Shown here in pieces: positions 15,475 to 23,090 of a stretch of 64,000 bases of DNA (position 1 is the first letter of the stretch; each line of letters starts with the position of its first letter). The DNA comes from Dysosmobacter welbionis (GTDB lineage: Bacteria; Bacillota; Clostridia; Oscillospirales; Oscillospiraceae). The notes beneath the pieces were generated by a model. The model was not told where the DNA came from. It saw only the letters and a list, made by a program, of their open reading frames with translations, and made no database searches. Where the stretch lies: assembly GCF_005121165.3 (NCBI RefSeq), contig NZ_CP034413.3, forward strand, positions 3,310,001 through 3,374,000, given 5' to 3'. Both the position numbers and the translations under genes were made by a program.

Positions 15475-15806
15475 GTTTCATCCTCTCCCTCCGGCGGGCG
15501 GCGGTAAAACACCCAATGCGGGATTTCCTTTACATTGTAAATGCTACCTGCAGGTGTGATGATATGCCCATGCTGGCACAGACACCAGTACCCGTTCCCG
15601 CCCTCGATGGGTTTGCAGGCAACCCACACAGGCTCGTCCATCTCCCGCAGTTCCTCCAGCGTCAGCGGCTCGTTCGGCGGGGTGAGGGTGGGCGTGAAGT
15701 AATCACACCCATCCGTACAGAAACAGCTTGCGTTCTGCGATTCTCGGCTCGCCCACAGCGCACATACCTTTTCGTGCAGGCACTTCTTGCAATCAAACTC
15801 TTCCAT
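15471..15806 (-). CDS. hypothetical phage protein with N-terminal Cys cluster
   Basis: A 111-residue protein. Residues 5-35 contain six cysteines (FDCKKCLHEKVCALW; CFCTDGCDYF). The rest (LTLEELREMDEPVWVACKP and onward) is the core of a small family very common in Firmicute phages, of unknown role. It overlaps both neighbours. Confidence 0.6.
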   Translation of the reverse strand: MEEFDCKKCLHEKVCALWASRESQNASCFCTDGCDYFTPTLTPPNEPLTLEELREMDEPVWVACKPIEGGNGYWCLCQHGHIITPAGSIYNVKEIPHWVFYRRPPEGEDET

Positions 15807-16032
15807 CTTTCAGCGCCTCCTCAGTCGCAATCATCTCGATTACCGGAACAACTTCAAAGTCTCTGTCCCACGAAGAACAGCCGCTTCTAGCCTGCGCCTC
15901 AGAACGATATGTCTTGACGGATACGTCTTTTATTTCGGATATGGGACGAAAACTAAAAGCCTTTGCTAGACCGCACCAGACCTCTGTTCTGTTTTTCCGC
16001 ATGACCACATAGCGCTTGCGCTCAATCCGCAT
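15793..16032 (-). CDS. small hypothetical phage protein
   Basis: A 79-residue, basic, strand-rich protein (RIERKRYVVMRKNRTEVWCG; VSVKTYRSEAQARSGC) with no recognised domain. It overlaps its neighbours by 11 and 14 bases. Confidence 0.55.
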   Translation of the reverse strand: MRIERKRYVVMRKNRTEVWCGLAKAFSFRPISEIKDVSVKTYRSEAQARSGCSSWDRDFEVVPVIEMIATEEALKDGRV

Positions 16033-16348
16033 CGTTCAGGACCTCCATCCTTTTCATCACCATCTCCACTTCCATCTTGATCCCCTCCAGCATCTCCATT
16101 TCCTCCGCGCTCAGAATCGGCGCGCGGGTGTTCCAGGCCAGGCGGGCTTCGTGTTCCGTCTTATACCATCCGCTGTTCGTAAAACATTTCATGCAGATCA
16201 CATTTCTGCGGACATTTGGCTGATAGTAACGTTCGTTCCGCACCCTTGCCTGTCCTCTGCACATAGGACATGGCACCAGCACCCCCGCATCCGTCAGCCG
16301 CTTCGCAGCATCTTTATTTCCGAGCATGGCTAATTTGACGTCATCCAT
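16022..16348 (-). CDS. Lar-like zinc-ribbon phage protein
   Basis: A 108-residue protein. After a helical start (MLGNKDAAKRLTDAGVLVPC) it has the zinc-ribbon PCPMCRGQARV ... VICMKCFTNSGWY and the closing motif EHEARLAWNTRAP. Together these are the pattern of the Lar restriction-alleviation family. A C-terminal amphipathic helix follows. Lar in the Rac prophage modulates type I restriction; here only the fold family is supported. The first 20 residues are echoed in the mini-ORF at 16937. Confidence 0.65.
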   Translation of the reverse strand: MDDVKLAMLGNKDAAKRLTDAGVLVPCPMCRGQARVRNERYYQPNVRRNVICMKCFTNSGWYKTEHEARLAWNTRAPILSAEEMEMLEGIKMEVEMVMKRMEVLNDAD

Positions 16349-16940
16349 TACAAATTCCTCCCCATTGTTCTGCCATTGCCTGAGCTATGCCTGGAAAGGT
16401 CTTGGCCCGATTCTTCTGTCGGTCTTTCCCACCTCGCATGAACCATGTTCCAGCTTCGTGACAGCTGCATTTCGGGTCAACAATGTTAGTTGGCTCCAAA
16501 GGAGGAAGTCCTTTCAACCACAGGCGGGTCTTTTTCTGAACCGGGTGTCCGAACATCCACGGCTGGACCTCCTGGGTGTGCGGCGGCATTTCATAAATCT
16601 TGCTGGATACTGGGTTCTCCACACAGATGTGCGGGCAGTCGGCATTCAGAAACCTCAAGAAAAATGCTTTTGCCTCAAGCCCTGTCCGATAGCGCTCCTG
16701 ATTGAGAACGCCCCCCTTGAACAGGTGTTTTGCTCCGGCGTTCGACAGATATGTACAAGGCGGAAACGCCAGAATCATGTCCCACTGCATTTTCAGCATC
16801 TCCAACGCGTCACATTGGATGTGCCACTCAGGATGGCCTCCGCTGCACGGCTCAATGTCGCAGCTGTATGCTTCATGCCCCAGCGCCCTGAATGCTTTGC
16901 ACACTTCCTGAGACTCTTCACAAGCCACCAGCACTCTCAT
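16341..16940 (-). CDS. cytosine-C5 DNA methyltransferase-like phage protein
   Basis: A 199-residue protein. It begins MRVLVACEESQEVCKAFRAL, an AdoMet-site-like start. FPPCTYLSNAG carries the Pro-Cys catalytic motif of C5 methylases, and VENPVSSKIY is the ENP motif. At 199 residues it is far shorter than typical bacterial C5 methylases and has no separate target-recognition domain; this short form is known from phages. It may protect phage DNA from host restriction. The neighbour is a PP-loop enzyme. Confidence 0.75.
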   Translation of the reverse strand: MRVLVACEESQEVCKAFRALGHEAYSCDIEPCSGGHPEWHIQCDALEMLKMQWDMILAFPPCTYLSNAGAKHLFKGGVLNQERYRTGLEAKAFFLRFLNADCPHICVENPVSSKIYEMPPHTQEVQPWMFGHPVQKKTRLWLKGLPPLEPTNIVDPKCSCHEAGTWFMRGGKDRQKNRAKTFPGIAQAMAEQWGGICNG

Positions 16941-16990
16941 AGCTTCGCCGCCTCTTTGTCGCCCAGCAGGGCGCGCTTTTCATCCGTCAT
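16937..16990 (-). CDS. 17-codon coupling ORF, truncated Lar-like start
   Basis: A mini-ORF encoding MTDEKRALLGDKEAAKL. Its ATG overlaps the stop of the PP-loop gene and its stop overlaps the ATG of the methylase gene (ATGA at both ends). It therefore bridges the 47-base gap and can hand ribosomes on. The peptide resembles the first residues of the Lar-like protein at 16022 (MLGNKDAAKRL), so it is probably a decayed paralogue kept as a translational relay. Confidence 0.5.
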   Translation of the reverse strand: MTDEKRALLGDKEAAKL

Positions 16991-17733
16991 AGTCCTAAAT
17001 CCTCCCATGTGATCTGCCGTTCTTCCAGGTCAAACCTGGACCCCATGTAAATGATGTTGTCATCTGTCCGGAACCGCCCAGGGAAAGCAACGTTTTCCAC
17101 GTGTTGGAGCTCTAAGAGCTTATCCCATAGCTCCCTATGGTGTGCCCGCAAATGTCGGAACTCATTGTCACTGGTATTTGGGCAGAAGAAGCACCCGCCA
17201 CGCTTACAGAACTCATAGGCTGGAGAGAGGAGCCCGTATTTCCGGCAGAGTTCGCGCGCATCCTTCTGGGTGTATCCGTATTTCTGCAGCAGGGATATTT
17301 TCTGCCCGCCCAGGCGCAGCAGTCTTTCGTCCTCGTCTGCTGCATATCCGATATACTGTACTGCTCCTTTATGCGCCCGGCGAAACCGGCCCAGCGGAGG
17401 TGTCTTACAGCGATCTTGCACCTTGCAAAACCCCGGCGACGGGAATCCTTGATACTTTCCGGCCCGCAACCCCTTTTTGATCTGGTGCCAAAACACGTCC
17501 ATAAACGTCTTTTGAGATCGCAGAACCTCCACGCGCACGCCATGTTCCTCAAACCACGGGATTGCTATCCCGTGGATAAAATCTGCATGTTCCGGGACCT
17601 CTCCGCTGGTATGCGCATCAAACATGACCTCACAGTATACCAAGGCTGTCAAAGGCTCCCCGTGCTCGAGAGCAAGCAGGGCTGTTGCCGTACTGTCTGC
17701 GCCGCCGGACCATGATGCAAAATGCTCAGTCAT
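16987..17733 (-). CDS. PP-loop / PAPS-reductase-family phage protein
   Basis: A 248-residue protein. SWSGGADSTATALLAL at residues 7-22 is the SGGxDS PP-loop that binds ATP. Later cysteines (FCKRGGCFFCPN) suggest a metal or Fe-S site. Phage members of the phosphoadenosine phosphosulfate reductase/DndC-like family are common and likely handle adenylated or sulfur chemistry on nucleic acid; a DNA-modification role is conjecture. It is chained to the methylase gene through the 17-codon ORF. Confidence 0.75.
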   Translation of the reverse strand: MTEHFASWSGGADSTATALLALEHGEPLTALVYCEVMFDAHTSGEVPEHADFIHGIAIPWFEEHGVRVEVLRSQKTFMDVFWHQIKKGLRAGKYQGFPSPGFCKVQDRCKTPPLGRFRRAHKGAVQYIGYAADEDERLLRLGGQKISLLQKYGYTQKDARELCRKYGLLSPAYEFCKRGGCFFCPNTSDNEFRHLRAHHRELWDKLLELQHVENVAFPGRFRTDDNIIYMGSRFDLEERQITWEDLGL

Positions 17734-17760
17734 GCTCTCTTCCTTTCCAGCGGGCGGCTC

Positions 17761-18084
17761 TCATGCTTCCACCTCCGACGGATAGACTGCGTACTGGCCC
17801 TTGCCGTAACGCTGGTATTGGGACGCCATCCGCCGGAAGGACTGGTATTGGATGCCCAGATATTCCGCACACTCTCGGGCGGTGCCCTCAAAGGCGTATT
17901 GCCCGTCCTTGCCGTAGATGGTGTACATCTTCAGGCAGTAGCGACGCGGTATCCGCACACGCCCATATTTCCGGGCCCAGATGCTGACGGTCGAAACGGA
18001 CACATTGACCGCTTTGGCAATGTCCTTCTGGAGGCATCCCCGGTCCACCATCTCCAGAATGGTTTGCAGCTTCTTAGTTGTCAT
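17761..18084 (-). CDS. helix-turn-helix phage protein
   Basis: A 107-residue protein. Residues 5-40 form a homeodomain-like helix-turn-helix (LEMVDRGCLQKDIAKAVNVS, then VSTVSIWARKYG). A second small domain (GTARECAEYLGIQYQSFRRM) resembles a DNA-binding helix-turn-helix too. It probably binds phage DNA; the target is unknown. Confidence 0.65.
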   Translation of the reverse strand: MTTKKLQTILEMVDRGCLQKDIAKAVNVSVSTVSIWARKYGRVRIPRRYCLKMYTIYGKDGQYAFEGTARECAEYLGIQYQSFRRMASQYQRYGKGQYAVYPSEVEA

Positions 18085-18403
18085 GACTTGCCTCCCATTC
18101 CCGGTACAGGGAAAACCAGTCCTCCGCCCGCATCGTCACCAGCCACTCGCAGCGGCTCCGCCGGTGGGCTACAATGGGATATTCCCAAGGAGGCGCATCG
18201 TGCTTGGCCTGGGCCATGGCTGCCTCCAAATCCAGCCGCTCCACACGCTTGACTTCCTGATGGATGCCGGGCAGCCCTACAACGTCAGAGGCGTCCCCGG
18301 TGTTCCCGCAATACTGAGCCGTGCGGCGGCAGTCATAGCCCTGCCCACGGCAATAGCTGGCCCATTCCAGCTCTCCGCGCTTGCCTTTTTGTTTGCTGTT
18401 CAT
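18074..18403 (-). CDS. Holliday-junction-resolvase/PDDEXK-type phage nuclease
   Basis: A 109-residue protein from ATG 18403 behind GGAGGAACC. Its build, GKRGELEWASYCRGQGY, then GDASDVVGLPGIHQEVKRVE, gives the Glu, Asp and ExK residues of a minimal PD-(D/E)XK nuclease of the archaeal Hjc-like type seen in phages. It would resolve junctions or trim DNA during phage recombination. It lies in the replication/recombination block. The nuclease fold is well supported; the substrate is inferred. Confidence 0.7.
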   Translation of the reverse strand: MNSKQKGKRGELEWASYCRGQGYDCRRTAQYCGNTGDASDVVGLPGIHQEVKRVERLDLEAAMAQAKHDAPPWEYPIVAHRRSRCEWLVTMRAEDWFSLYREWEASHDN

Positions 18404-19014
18404 GGTTCCTCCTTGTGGTGATACATTTCCCGGATGTACTTCCACGTCTCGTCGTTCATGCTTTGGGCAGTAGGTTTTTCCTTCCCTTCCTGCTTCCTGC
18501 GCTTTTCCCAGGTGATTACAGCCTGTTTCCAGTCCTTCATGGGAGACTGACCGATCTTCCAGCCCTTGGAGGCGTAGAAAGCAACAAACGACTCTGGGTC
18601 TACCCCGTTGTTCCGCTCCTGACAATATGCCCTGACTTCATCGACTGTCGGAGGTGAAAAGCGTTTCCCCCTGGAAGAGGGGGTAGGGGGAGTATAACTA
18701 TCGTTCTCATTCTCTTCCTCTCTCTCTACCTCACCCTCTACCTCTATCTCTCCCTCTATATTGCTTTCCGTTTGCTTCCGGTTTGCTTTCGGTTTGCTTC
18801 CGCCTCGCTTCCCGTTTGCTGCCTTTTTGCTTGCTTTGTCAAGTATCGGTTTTACAAGCAAAAAGGAAGCGGATGCCTGTCCTGTTAATGGCTTGCTTTC
18901 TCCCTCGAACACATAAGTACAAATCGCCGTCACAAAGGGAAGCTGGTCCTTCTTCGGAAGCACTTTTAACGCCTCCCAGAAGCTGCGGTAAAAGGTAAAT
19001 TGGTCACGTTCCAA
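18400..19014 (-). CDS. phage replication-type protein with DUF6291-like N-terminus
   Basis: A 204-residue protein. TTG 19014 is preferred because AAGGCGG lies 9 bases upstream; a GTG at 19023 directly abuts that site. Residues 1-75 (DQFTFYRSFWEALKVLP ... FLLVKPILDKASK) resemble the DUF6291 domain found in phage replication-initiator-like proteins. A very acidic linker (EGEIEVEGEVEREEENEN) follows, then a C-terminal domain like that of DnaD-type proteins (VDEVRAYCQERNNGVDPESF). It probably loads or recruits replication factors. Confidence 0.6.
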   Translation of the reverse strand: MERDQFTFYRSFWEALKVLPKKDQLPFVTAICTYVFEGESKPLTGQASASFLLVKPILDKASKKAANGKRGGSKPKANRKQTESNIEGEIEVEGEVEREEENENDSYTPPTPSSRGKRFSPPTVDEVRAYCQERNNGVDPESFVAFYASKGWKIGQSPMKDWKQAVITWEKRRKQEGKEKPTAQSMNDETWKYIREMYHHKEEP

Positions 19015-19028
19015 GCAGTTCACCCGCC

Positions 19029-19445
19029 TTAAAACGGCAGTTTGCCGTCCTCTTCGCCGATCTCGGCGAAGTCTGCGGCTGAGACATTGACGCCGCCGCT
19101 CTGGATGGGGAAGTGGGACTCCTTTTCTGTGGGCCACACATAGTCCGCTATCAGGTCTGTATAGGTTTTGCCGTTGTACTCCCGGCTCTCCAGCCGCCCG
19201 GCGGCGATGACCCGGTCGCCCTTCACCATAACGGACAGCTGGCGGGCCAGATGCCCCCAGCCCTTGACAGTCAGGAAAGCGGCGGTTCCGTCCTTGCGGC
19301 CATAGGCCCGGACGGAGATGGAGCCGACCTCCTTGCCGTTGCTGGTGATGCGGATATCGCCGTCACAGGTGGCCTTTGCGATGACGAGTCCGGTCTTGAC
19401 CTCGTTGCCGCTGCGGTCATAGTCCGTAATGCCATTGATAAACAT
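19029..19445 (-). CDS. ssb: single-stranded DNA-binding protein
   Basis: A 138-residue protein with an OB-fold pattern (GSISVRAYGRKDGTAAFLTVKGWGHLARQLS, quoted in parts: KGDRVIAAGRLE, REYNGKTYTDLIADYV). The acidic tip ends EEDGKLPF, a variant of the DDLPF tail by which SSB recruits replication and repair enzymes. It follows the candidate annealing protein and nuclease genes, forming a recombination cassette. Assignment is good although the N-terminus is divergent. Confidence 0.8.
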   Translation of the reverse strand: MFINGITDYDRSGNEVKTGLVIAKATCDGDIRITSNGKEVGSISVRAYGRKDGTAAFLTVKGWGHLARQLSVMVKGDRVIAAGRLESREYNGKTYTDLIADYVWPTEKESHFPIQSGGVNVSAADFAEIGEEDGKLPF

Positions 19446-20164
19446 CAGGAGTCCTCCTTTTGCAGAGCGTCCACCAGGGCGTCGAAGTCGCCGGACTTGA
19501 TCTTGCTGGCGCTGTCGTAGCCGTGGGAGCGCAGGAAGTCCTTGGCCTCCTGTTTGGTAAATCCGTGGCGGCTGGCGCAGGTGTAGAAGAACTTGACCTG
19601 GGCGGGGGTAATGGGCTTTTCCGGGTCTTTGTCCGCGAAGTAGGCCCCGGCATCCTCTGTGTCGCTCTCAATGTCCTGAGTGAAGCTGTCGGACATGCAT
19701 CCCAGGGACAGGGCGGCGGACACCAGGGCCCGCTTCTGTGCCATCTTCAGGGCGCTGTTGGCGCCGTCGTAGGGGGACTGGCTGCCGGTGCGGCCCTCCC
19801 GGGTGTTGGCGGAGCCGTAGGAGCTGGTAATGATGTACTCTTTGCCATCCACGATCTTCACCAGGTCACAGCGGACGGCATAGAAGAAGAATCCAGTCTC
19901 CTGGTTTTCGATCTTGCTCTCCATGTGGTATCGCTGGCAGAGGCCGTAGGCTACAGCAACTTTTTCGGCGCCTGCCTTGAACAGGGTGGGGTGCTTCGTC
20001 ATGGCCTCCCCGTTCTTCTTGCGGATCACGCCGAAGTCGATGCCACGGCGTAGGGTCTCCGGCTGGCAGCCAAACACGGAGATTTCATAGTCCCCGGTAT
20101 GGGGCTTGCGCTGCACCGTCAGGGGCGCGGCGTTATAGCTGTAGAGCATTATTTCTTCACTCAT
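19445..20164 (-). CDS. candidate single-strand annealing / recombination protein
   Basis: A 239-residue protein. The core runs RRGIDFGVIRKKNGEAM, then LFKAGAEKVAVAYGL, FFYAVRCDLVKI, SSYGSANTREGRTG, ALKMAQKRALVSAALSLG, and SDSFTQDIES. This ordered set recurs in phage proteins encoded beside SSB and exonuclease genes. Here it lies exactly between them (nuclease 20161, SSB 19029). By position it is the best candidate for the phage's RecT/Erf/Rad52-like annealing protein. I cannot place it in a named family from sequence alone. Confidence 0.5.
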   Translation of the reverse strand: MSEEIMLYSYNAAPLTVQRKPHTGDYEISVFGCQPETLRRGIDFGVIRKKNGEAMTKHPTLFKAGAEKVAVAYGLCQRYHMESKIENQETGFFFYAVRCDLVKIVDGKEYIITSSYGSANTREGRTGSQSPYDGANSALKMAQKRALVSAALSLGCMSDSFTQDIESDTEDAGAYFADKDPEKPITPAQVKFFYTCASRHGFTKQEAKDFLRSHGYDSASKIKSGDFDALVDALQKEDS

Positions 20165-20736
20165 GCGTGGTTCTTCCTTTCCACTGCCTGATTCATGAAC
20201 AGACAGATTTTCAGCAGTTCCAGGTCATAGCGGACTTCCGTGAGCTCATAGGTCCCATCCTTGGAGAGTTTCAGAGCATAGAGATAATCCGGGGTACTAT
20301 GCCATGGGGGCATCAATTCTTGGTAGGCTGTCAGCTGGGCCCGGAGAGATGGGCCGTGGAGTTGGCCAGTCTTGATGTCCAGGATACAGCTGCGGCCATC
20401 ATAGAGCGTCCCGTATCGGTCCAGCGTTCCTGCGTAACCAAATTCCAGATTCCCCATGGGGTGCTCGATCAGCTCCCAGTCCGGGCGGTAGTCTTTCAGG
20501 AAGCGGCGGTAGGCTTTCAGATACCCGGCGATCTCCGGCGTTTCCTCCGGTGTCTCGCCATAGTCGATCAGGGCGCAGGCTTCATGGACGGCGGTCCCCC
20601 GGCGGGCGGCGGTCTCCGCCAGCCACGGCTTATCCGATTTGTAGTCGTATGCCAGAAAGCGGCAGATGTGGGTAACGCTGGGGAGTTCCACGCCGTCCAG
20701 GGTATAGGTATGGGACTTTTCATCAAACTGGATCAC
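20161..20736 (-). CDS. RecB/Cas4-like PD-(D/E)XK nuclease
   Basis: A 191-residue protein. GTG 20736 overlaps the upstream stop (GTGA) and has AAGGAG upstream. It shows GTAVHEACALIDYG near residue 48 (the histidine of RecB-family nucleases), FGYAGTLDRYG with the metal-binding aspartate, and CILDIKTGQ with the D-x-K pair, then QLTAYQEL. It would resect DNA ends for recombination with the neighbouring annealing protein and SSB. Confidence 0.8.
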   Translation of the reverse strand: MIQFDEKSHTYTLDGVELPSVTHICRFLAYDYKSDKPWLAETAARRGTAVHEACALIDYGETPEETPEIAGYLKAYRRFLKDYRPDWELIEHPMGNLEFGYAGTLDRYGTLYDGRSCILDIKTGQLHGPSLRAQLTAYQELMPPWHSTPDYLYALKLSKDGTYELTEVRYDLELLKICLFMNQAVERKNHA

Positions 20737-21050
20737 CGGAACTCGCTCCTTTCCTTGATGCTGCGGCCGTCCAGCCACTCGTCCAGCTGGTCCTCTTCCT
20801 CTTCCCGGAGAGTGTCGGCGAAGCCCCGGAAACGGGATAGAAGGGAGCGGCGGCAGGATTTGCAGAGGATGACCCCAGCGGGCATATAGTCTTTGCAGAT
20901 GGGGCAGACGGCGGCGTCCTCGATATAGGACTGGCCGCAGACGGGACACAGCTCCTCCCGGTAGCGGTAGCCGGGGAATACGGTGGGGTCCGTGCCCTCC
21001 CGGACCATAGGGGCGTCAAAGTAGGCATTGCAGATTTGGCAGTGCTTCAT
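20733..21050 (-). CDS. double zinc-ribbon phage protein
   Basis: A 105-residue protein with repeated CxxC knuckles: CQIC at the start, CPVCGQSY, CPICKDYM, and CKSCRRSL. They probably form two zinc ribbons, followed by an acidic helix (REEEEDQLDEWLDG). ATGA overlap upstream and GTGA overlap downstream. Function unknown. Confidence 0.65.
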   Translation of the reverse strand: MKHCQICNAYFDAPMVREGTDPTVFPGYRYREELCPVCGQSYIEDAAVCPICKDYMPAGVILCKSCRRSLLSRFRGFADTLREEEEDQLDEWLDGRSIKERSEFR

Positions 21051-21403
21051 GACTCGCCCCCGATCCGGAACGCATCTTCCGCGGGAATACCCATGAGACG
21101 AGCCACACTGTCCCGGAATGGCTTGGAGGCAGCCAACCGCCCGGAGAGCATCTGGTATGCCTGGGCGTATGAGACGCTGCCCACGTCCTGAATGAAGCTC
21201 TTGACCACGCCGCCATAGTTTTCTACAATGTACCTTCGGATGACCGGATACAGCACGGACGGGGGCCGGGGCGGGATTCGGATGCAGGCCGATAGGTCAT
21301 TCTTGATGGTGCAGTCCGCGTATCCGATTTCCCGGGCGATCTCCTGCCAGTTGTGGCCGTCGATCCGCATCGTGAATGCCTTGATACGTTTTTCTCTTGT
21401 CAA
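21047..21403 (-). CDS. helix-turn-helix phage protein
   Basis: A 118-residue protein. Residues 3-35 (KRIKAFTMRIDGHNWQEIAR, then GYADCTIKNDL) are a helix-turn-helix of the sigma-factor-like type. The second half contains a possible second DNA-binding unit (VSYAQAYQMLSGRLAASKPF). It overlaps both neighbours. It may be an early-gene activator or repressor. Confidence 0.6.
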   Translation of the reverse strand: MTREKRIKAFTMRIDGHNWQEIAREIGYADCTIKNDLSACIRIPPRPPSVLYPVIRRYIVENYGGVVKSFIQDVGSVSYAQAYQMLSGRLAASKPFRDSVARLMGIPAEDAFRIGGES

Positions 21404-21993
21404 ATAGCTCCCTCCTCGATGAAATAGATTGTAGCGGTACGGACTCCGGCCTGGATGGCGGCCTCGTGGCTCTCCATGCAGAGGTCGATGTGGGCGCCTT
21501 TCACGGCGCTTCCGGTATCGTCCGCCCGGTAATAGTGGAGTTCTCCGTCTCCGTAGTCCACCAGGACATCAGAACCCAATGGGATGATGGACGGGTCCAC
21601 GGCCACAGAGACGCCGGGCGTGGCCCTTCTGCCGCTGGCGGTGATGCCGTCGGACTTGCCGCAGCAGCGGGAGCAGGTGCAGTAGTGGGTGACGGTGACA
21701 TCATCCAGGCGGACGGCATGGGACAGCAGCGCCGCCTCGATCAGCTCGTTTTCCGCGGCCTCCTGCTCCTCTTCGGTGAGATAACAGCGGACCAGGGCCG
21801 GGGTATCGTCGCCGGGTAGGCTGCCGTCCTGCGTGGCGGGCTCCGGCTTGTGCATGGCGGGCCGATCTGCTTTCACCGTCATAATCAGGTAGCTTCCCAG
21901 CCACGCCAGCAGCAAGATCAGAAATAGGAGATATGTAATCAGCTGCCGCCTCTGGCTCCGGCGCCGCCGCTCTTCGCGGGTCAGCTTTTTCAT
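21400..21993 (-). CDS. membrane-anchored 3D-domain protein (putative lytic transglycosylase)
   Basis: A 197-residue protein from ATG 21993. The start is very basic ([16 protein letters not shown]), one membrane helix follows (residues 18-38, [20 protein letters not shown]), then an acidic stalk. The C-terminal domain has [29 protein letters not shown] and [17 protein letters not shown]. The three conserved aspartates define the 3D domain of MltA/YabE/resuscitation-factor enzymes that cut peptidoglycan. Finding it in the phage early operon rather than the lysis block is unusual. Confidence 0.8.
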   Translation of the reverse strand: MKKLTREERRRRSQRRQLITYLLFLILLLAWLGSYLIMTVKADRPAMHKPEPATQDGSLPGDDTPALVRCYLTEEEQEAAENELIEAALLSHAVRLDDVTVTHYCTCSRCCGKSDGITASGRRATPGVSVAVDPSIIPLGSDVLVDYGDGELHYYRADDTGSAVKGAHIDLCMESHEAAIQAGVRTATIYFIEEGAI

Positions 21994-22910
21994 AGGATAT
22001 GCCTCACCGCTTCTTCTCGGGTAATATAGAAATGGATGCCCGTGCTGCACTCGTTCCAGCGGTTTTCGTCGAAATCCGAAACGGAGACCACAGTTCCGGG
22101 AATGTAATGGAAGTTCTCATCTCTATCACTGACGGCGACCTGCTCCAATACAATCCCCTCTAAATCCTGAATCTCCAAAACGGTTGCCTTTGAGCAGCGG
22201 CACTTCCGGCCTGTTCCGGAACTGCGCACGGCATCTTCGGTAATTTCCAGCTTTACAATGCACTCATGACCGCTGGTTTTGACCCTTGCCTTTTTCCAGC
22301 CGACAAAAGCGCCGATTTCCGGGCAGGCAATGGGATAAAATAAATTTTTTGCCTTTTCAATGTAGTCGGCCCTGGACAGGTCGGCCCTGGACAGGTTGGC
22401 CCCGAACAGGTTGGCCCTGGACAGGTTGGCCCCGGACAGGTCGGCCCCGGACAGGTCGGCCCTGGACAGGTTGGCCCCGAACAGGTTGGCCCTGGACAGG
22501 TTGGCCCCGGACAGGTCGGCCCCGGACAGGTCGGCCCCGGACAGGTCGGCCCTGGACAGGTTGGCCCCGAACAGGTTGGCCCCGAACAGGTTGGCCCCGA
22601 ACAGGTTGGCCCCGAACAGGTCGGCCCTGGACAGGTCGGCCCTGGACAGGTCGGCCCTGGACAGGTTGGCCCCGAACAGGTTGGCCCTGGACAGGTTGGC
22701 CCCGGACAGGTCGGCCCCGGACAGGTCGGCCCTGGACAGGTTGGCCCCGAACAGGTTGGCCCCGAACAGGTTGGCCCTGGACAGGTTGGCCCCGGACAGG
22801 TCGGCCCTGGACAGGTTGGCCCCGAACAGGTTGGCCCGTTTTCCGCCATTTTCGCCTCGTAGCCATTTAAAGTGCTTGTCCAAAATATTTTTCAACTCTT
22901 GTTCGTCCAT
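21990..22910 (-). CDS. pentapeptide-repeat protein with DUF5758-like C-terminus
   Basis: A 306-residue protein. After a 23-residue helical start there are 31 uninterrupted five-residue repeats of the A(N/D)L(S/F)(G/R) kind, which fold as a right-handed four-sided beta-helix. About 120 residues follow ([10 protein letters not shown] ... [13 protein letters not shown] ... [15 protein letters not shown]), resembling the phage-associated DUF5758 domain. Some pentapeptide proteins mimic DNA and block gyrase, but this one may simply be a scaffold. The repeat DNA itself is a 15-bp tandem array. Confidence 0.85.
   Translation of the reverse strand: MDEQELKNILDKHFKWLRGENGGKRANLFGANLSRADLSGANLSRANLFGANLFGANLSRADLSGADLSGANLSRANLFGANLSRADLSRADLSRADLFGANLFGANLFGANLFGANLSRADLSGADLSGADLSGANLSRANLFGANLSRADLSGADLSGANLSRANLFGANLSRADLSRADYIEKAKNLFYPIACPEIGAFVGWKKARVKTSGHECIVKLEITEDAVRSSGTGRKCRCSKATVLEIQDLEGIVLEQVAVSDRDENFHYIPGTVVSVSDFDENRWNECSTGIHFYITREEAVRHIL
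22369..22840. repeat. 15-bp tandem repeat array (31 units)
   Basis: Units of the form GGCC(C/T)(T/C)G(G/A)ACAGGT(T/C) repeat head to tail without interruption and encode the pentapeptide repeats. Variants occur in a higher-order pattern, which suggests growth by unequal exchange or slippage. The array is free of stop codons in several other frames, producing long spurious reading frames on both strands. Confidence 0.95.
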
Positions 22911-22913
22911 GCG

Positions 22914-23090
22914 TTATTCCTCCTTGTAGGTCTCCCGGAAGCTGCCTTCGGGGAAATCGAACTCCACGGTGAAATGATGGTGCCGCTCGTTGATGGAGAC
23001 TACCCGGCAGGGATGCGGGCCTGTCCTTGCGGTCACAAAGGCGCTGGTGGGGATGGTGGGTTCCAGGCACAGCTTGTCTCCAATGTTCAT
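22914..23090 (-). CDS. small hypothetical phage protein (58 aa)
   Basis: Starts MNIGDKLCLEPTIPTSAFVT, with a histidine cluster (NERHHHFTVEFDF) and an acidic end. It reads like a small beta-barrel. ATG 23090 overlaps the upstream stop by ATGA. It ends just before the pentapeptide gene, whose ribosome binding site (AAGGAGGAATAA) lies in its last codons. Confidence 0.6.
   Translation of the reverse strand: MNIGDKLCLEPTIPTSAFVTARTGPHPCRVVSINERHHHFTVEFDFPEGSFRETYKEE

Noticed and set aside
22369-22840. CRISPR-like periodic repeat
   Set aside because: Units are 15 bp, directly adjacent and coding; there are no spacers and no cas genes.
22253-22929. Several long frames on both strands with [10 protein letters not shown]-, [10 protein letters not shown]- or [10 protein letters not shown]-type repeats
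   Set aside because: All are alternative readings of the 15-bp repeat that encodes the pentapeptide protein. Only that frame continues into a known C-terminal domain.
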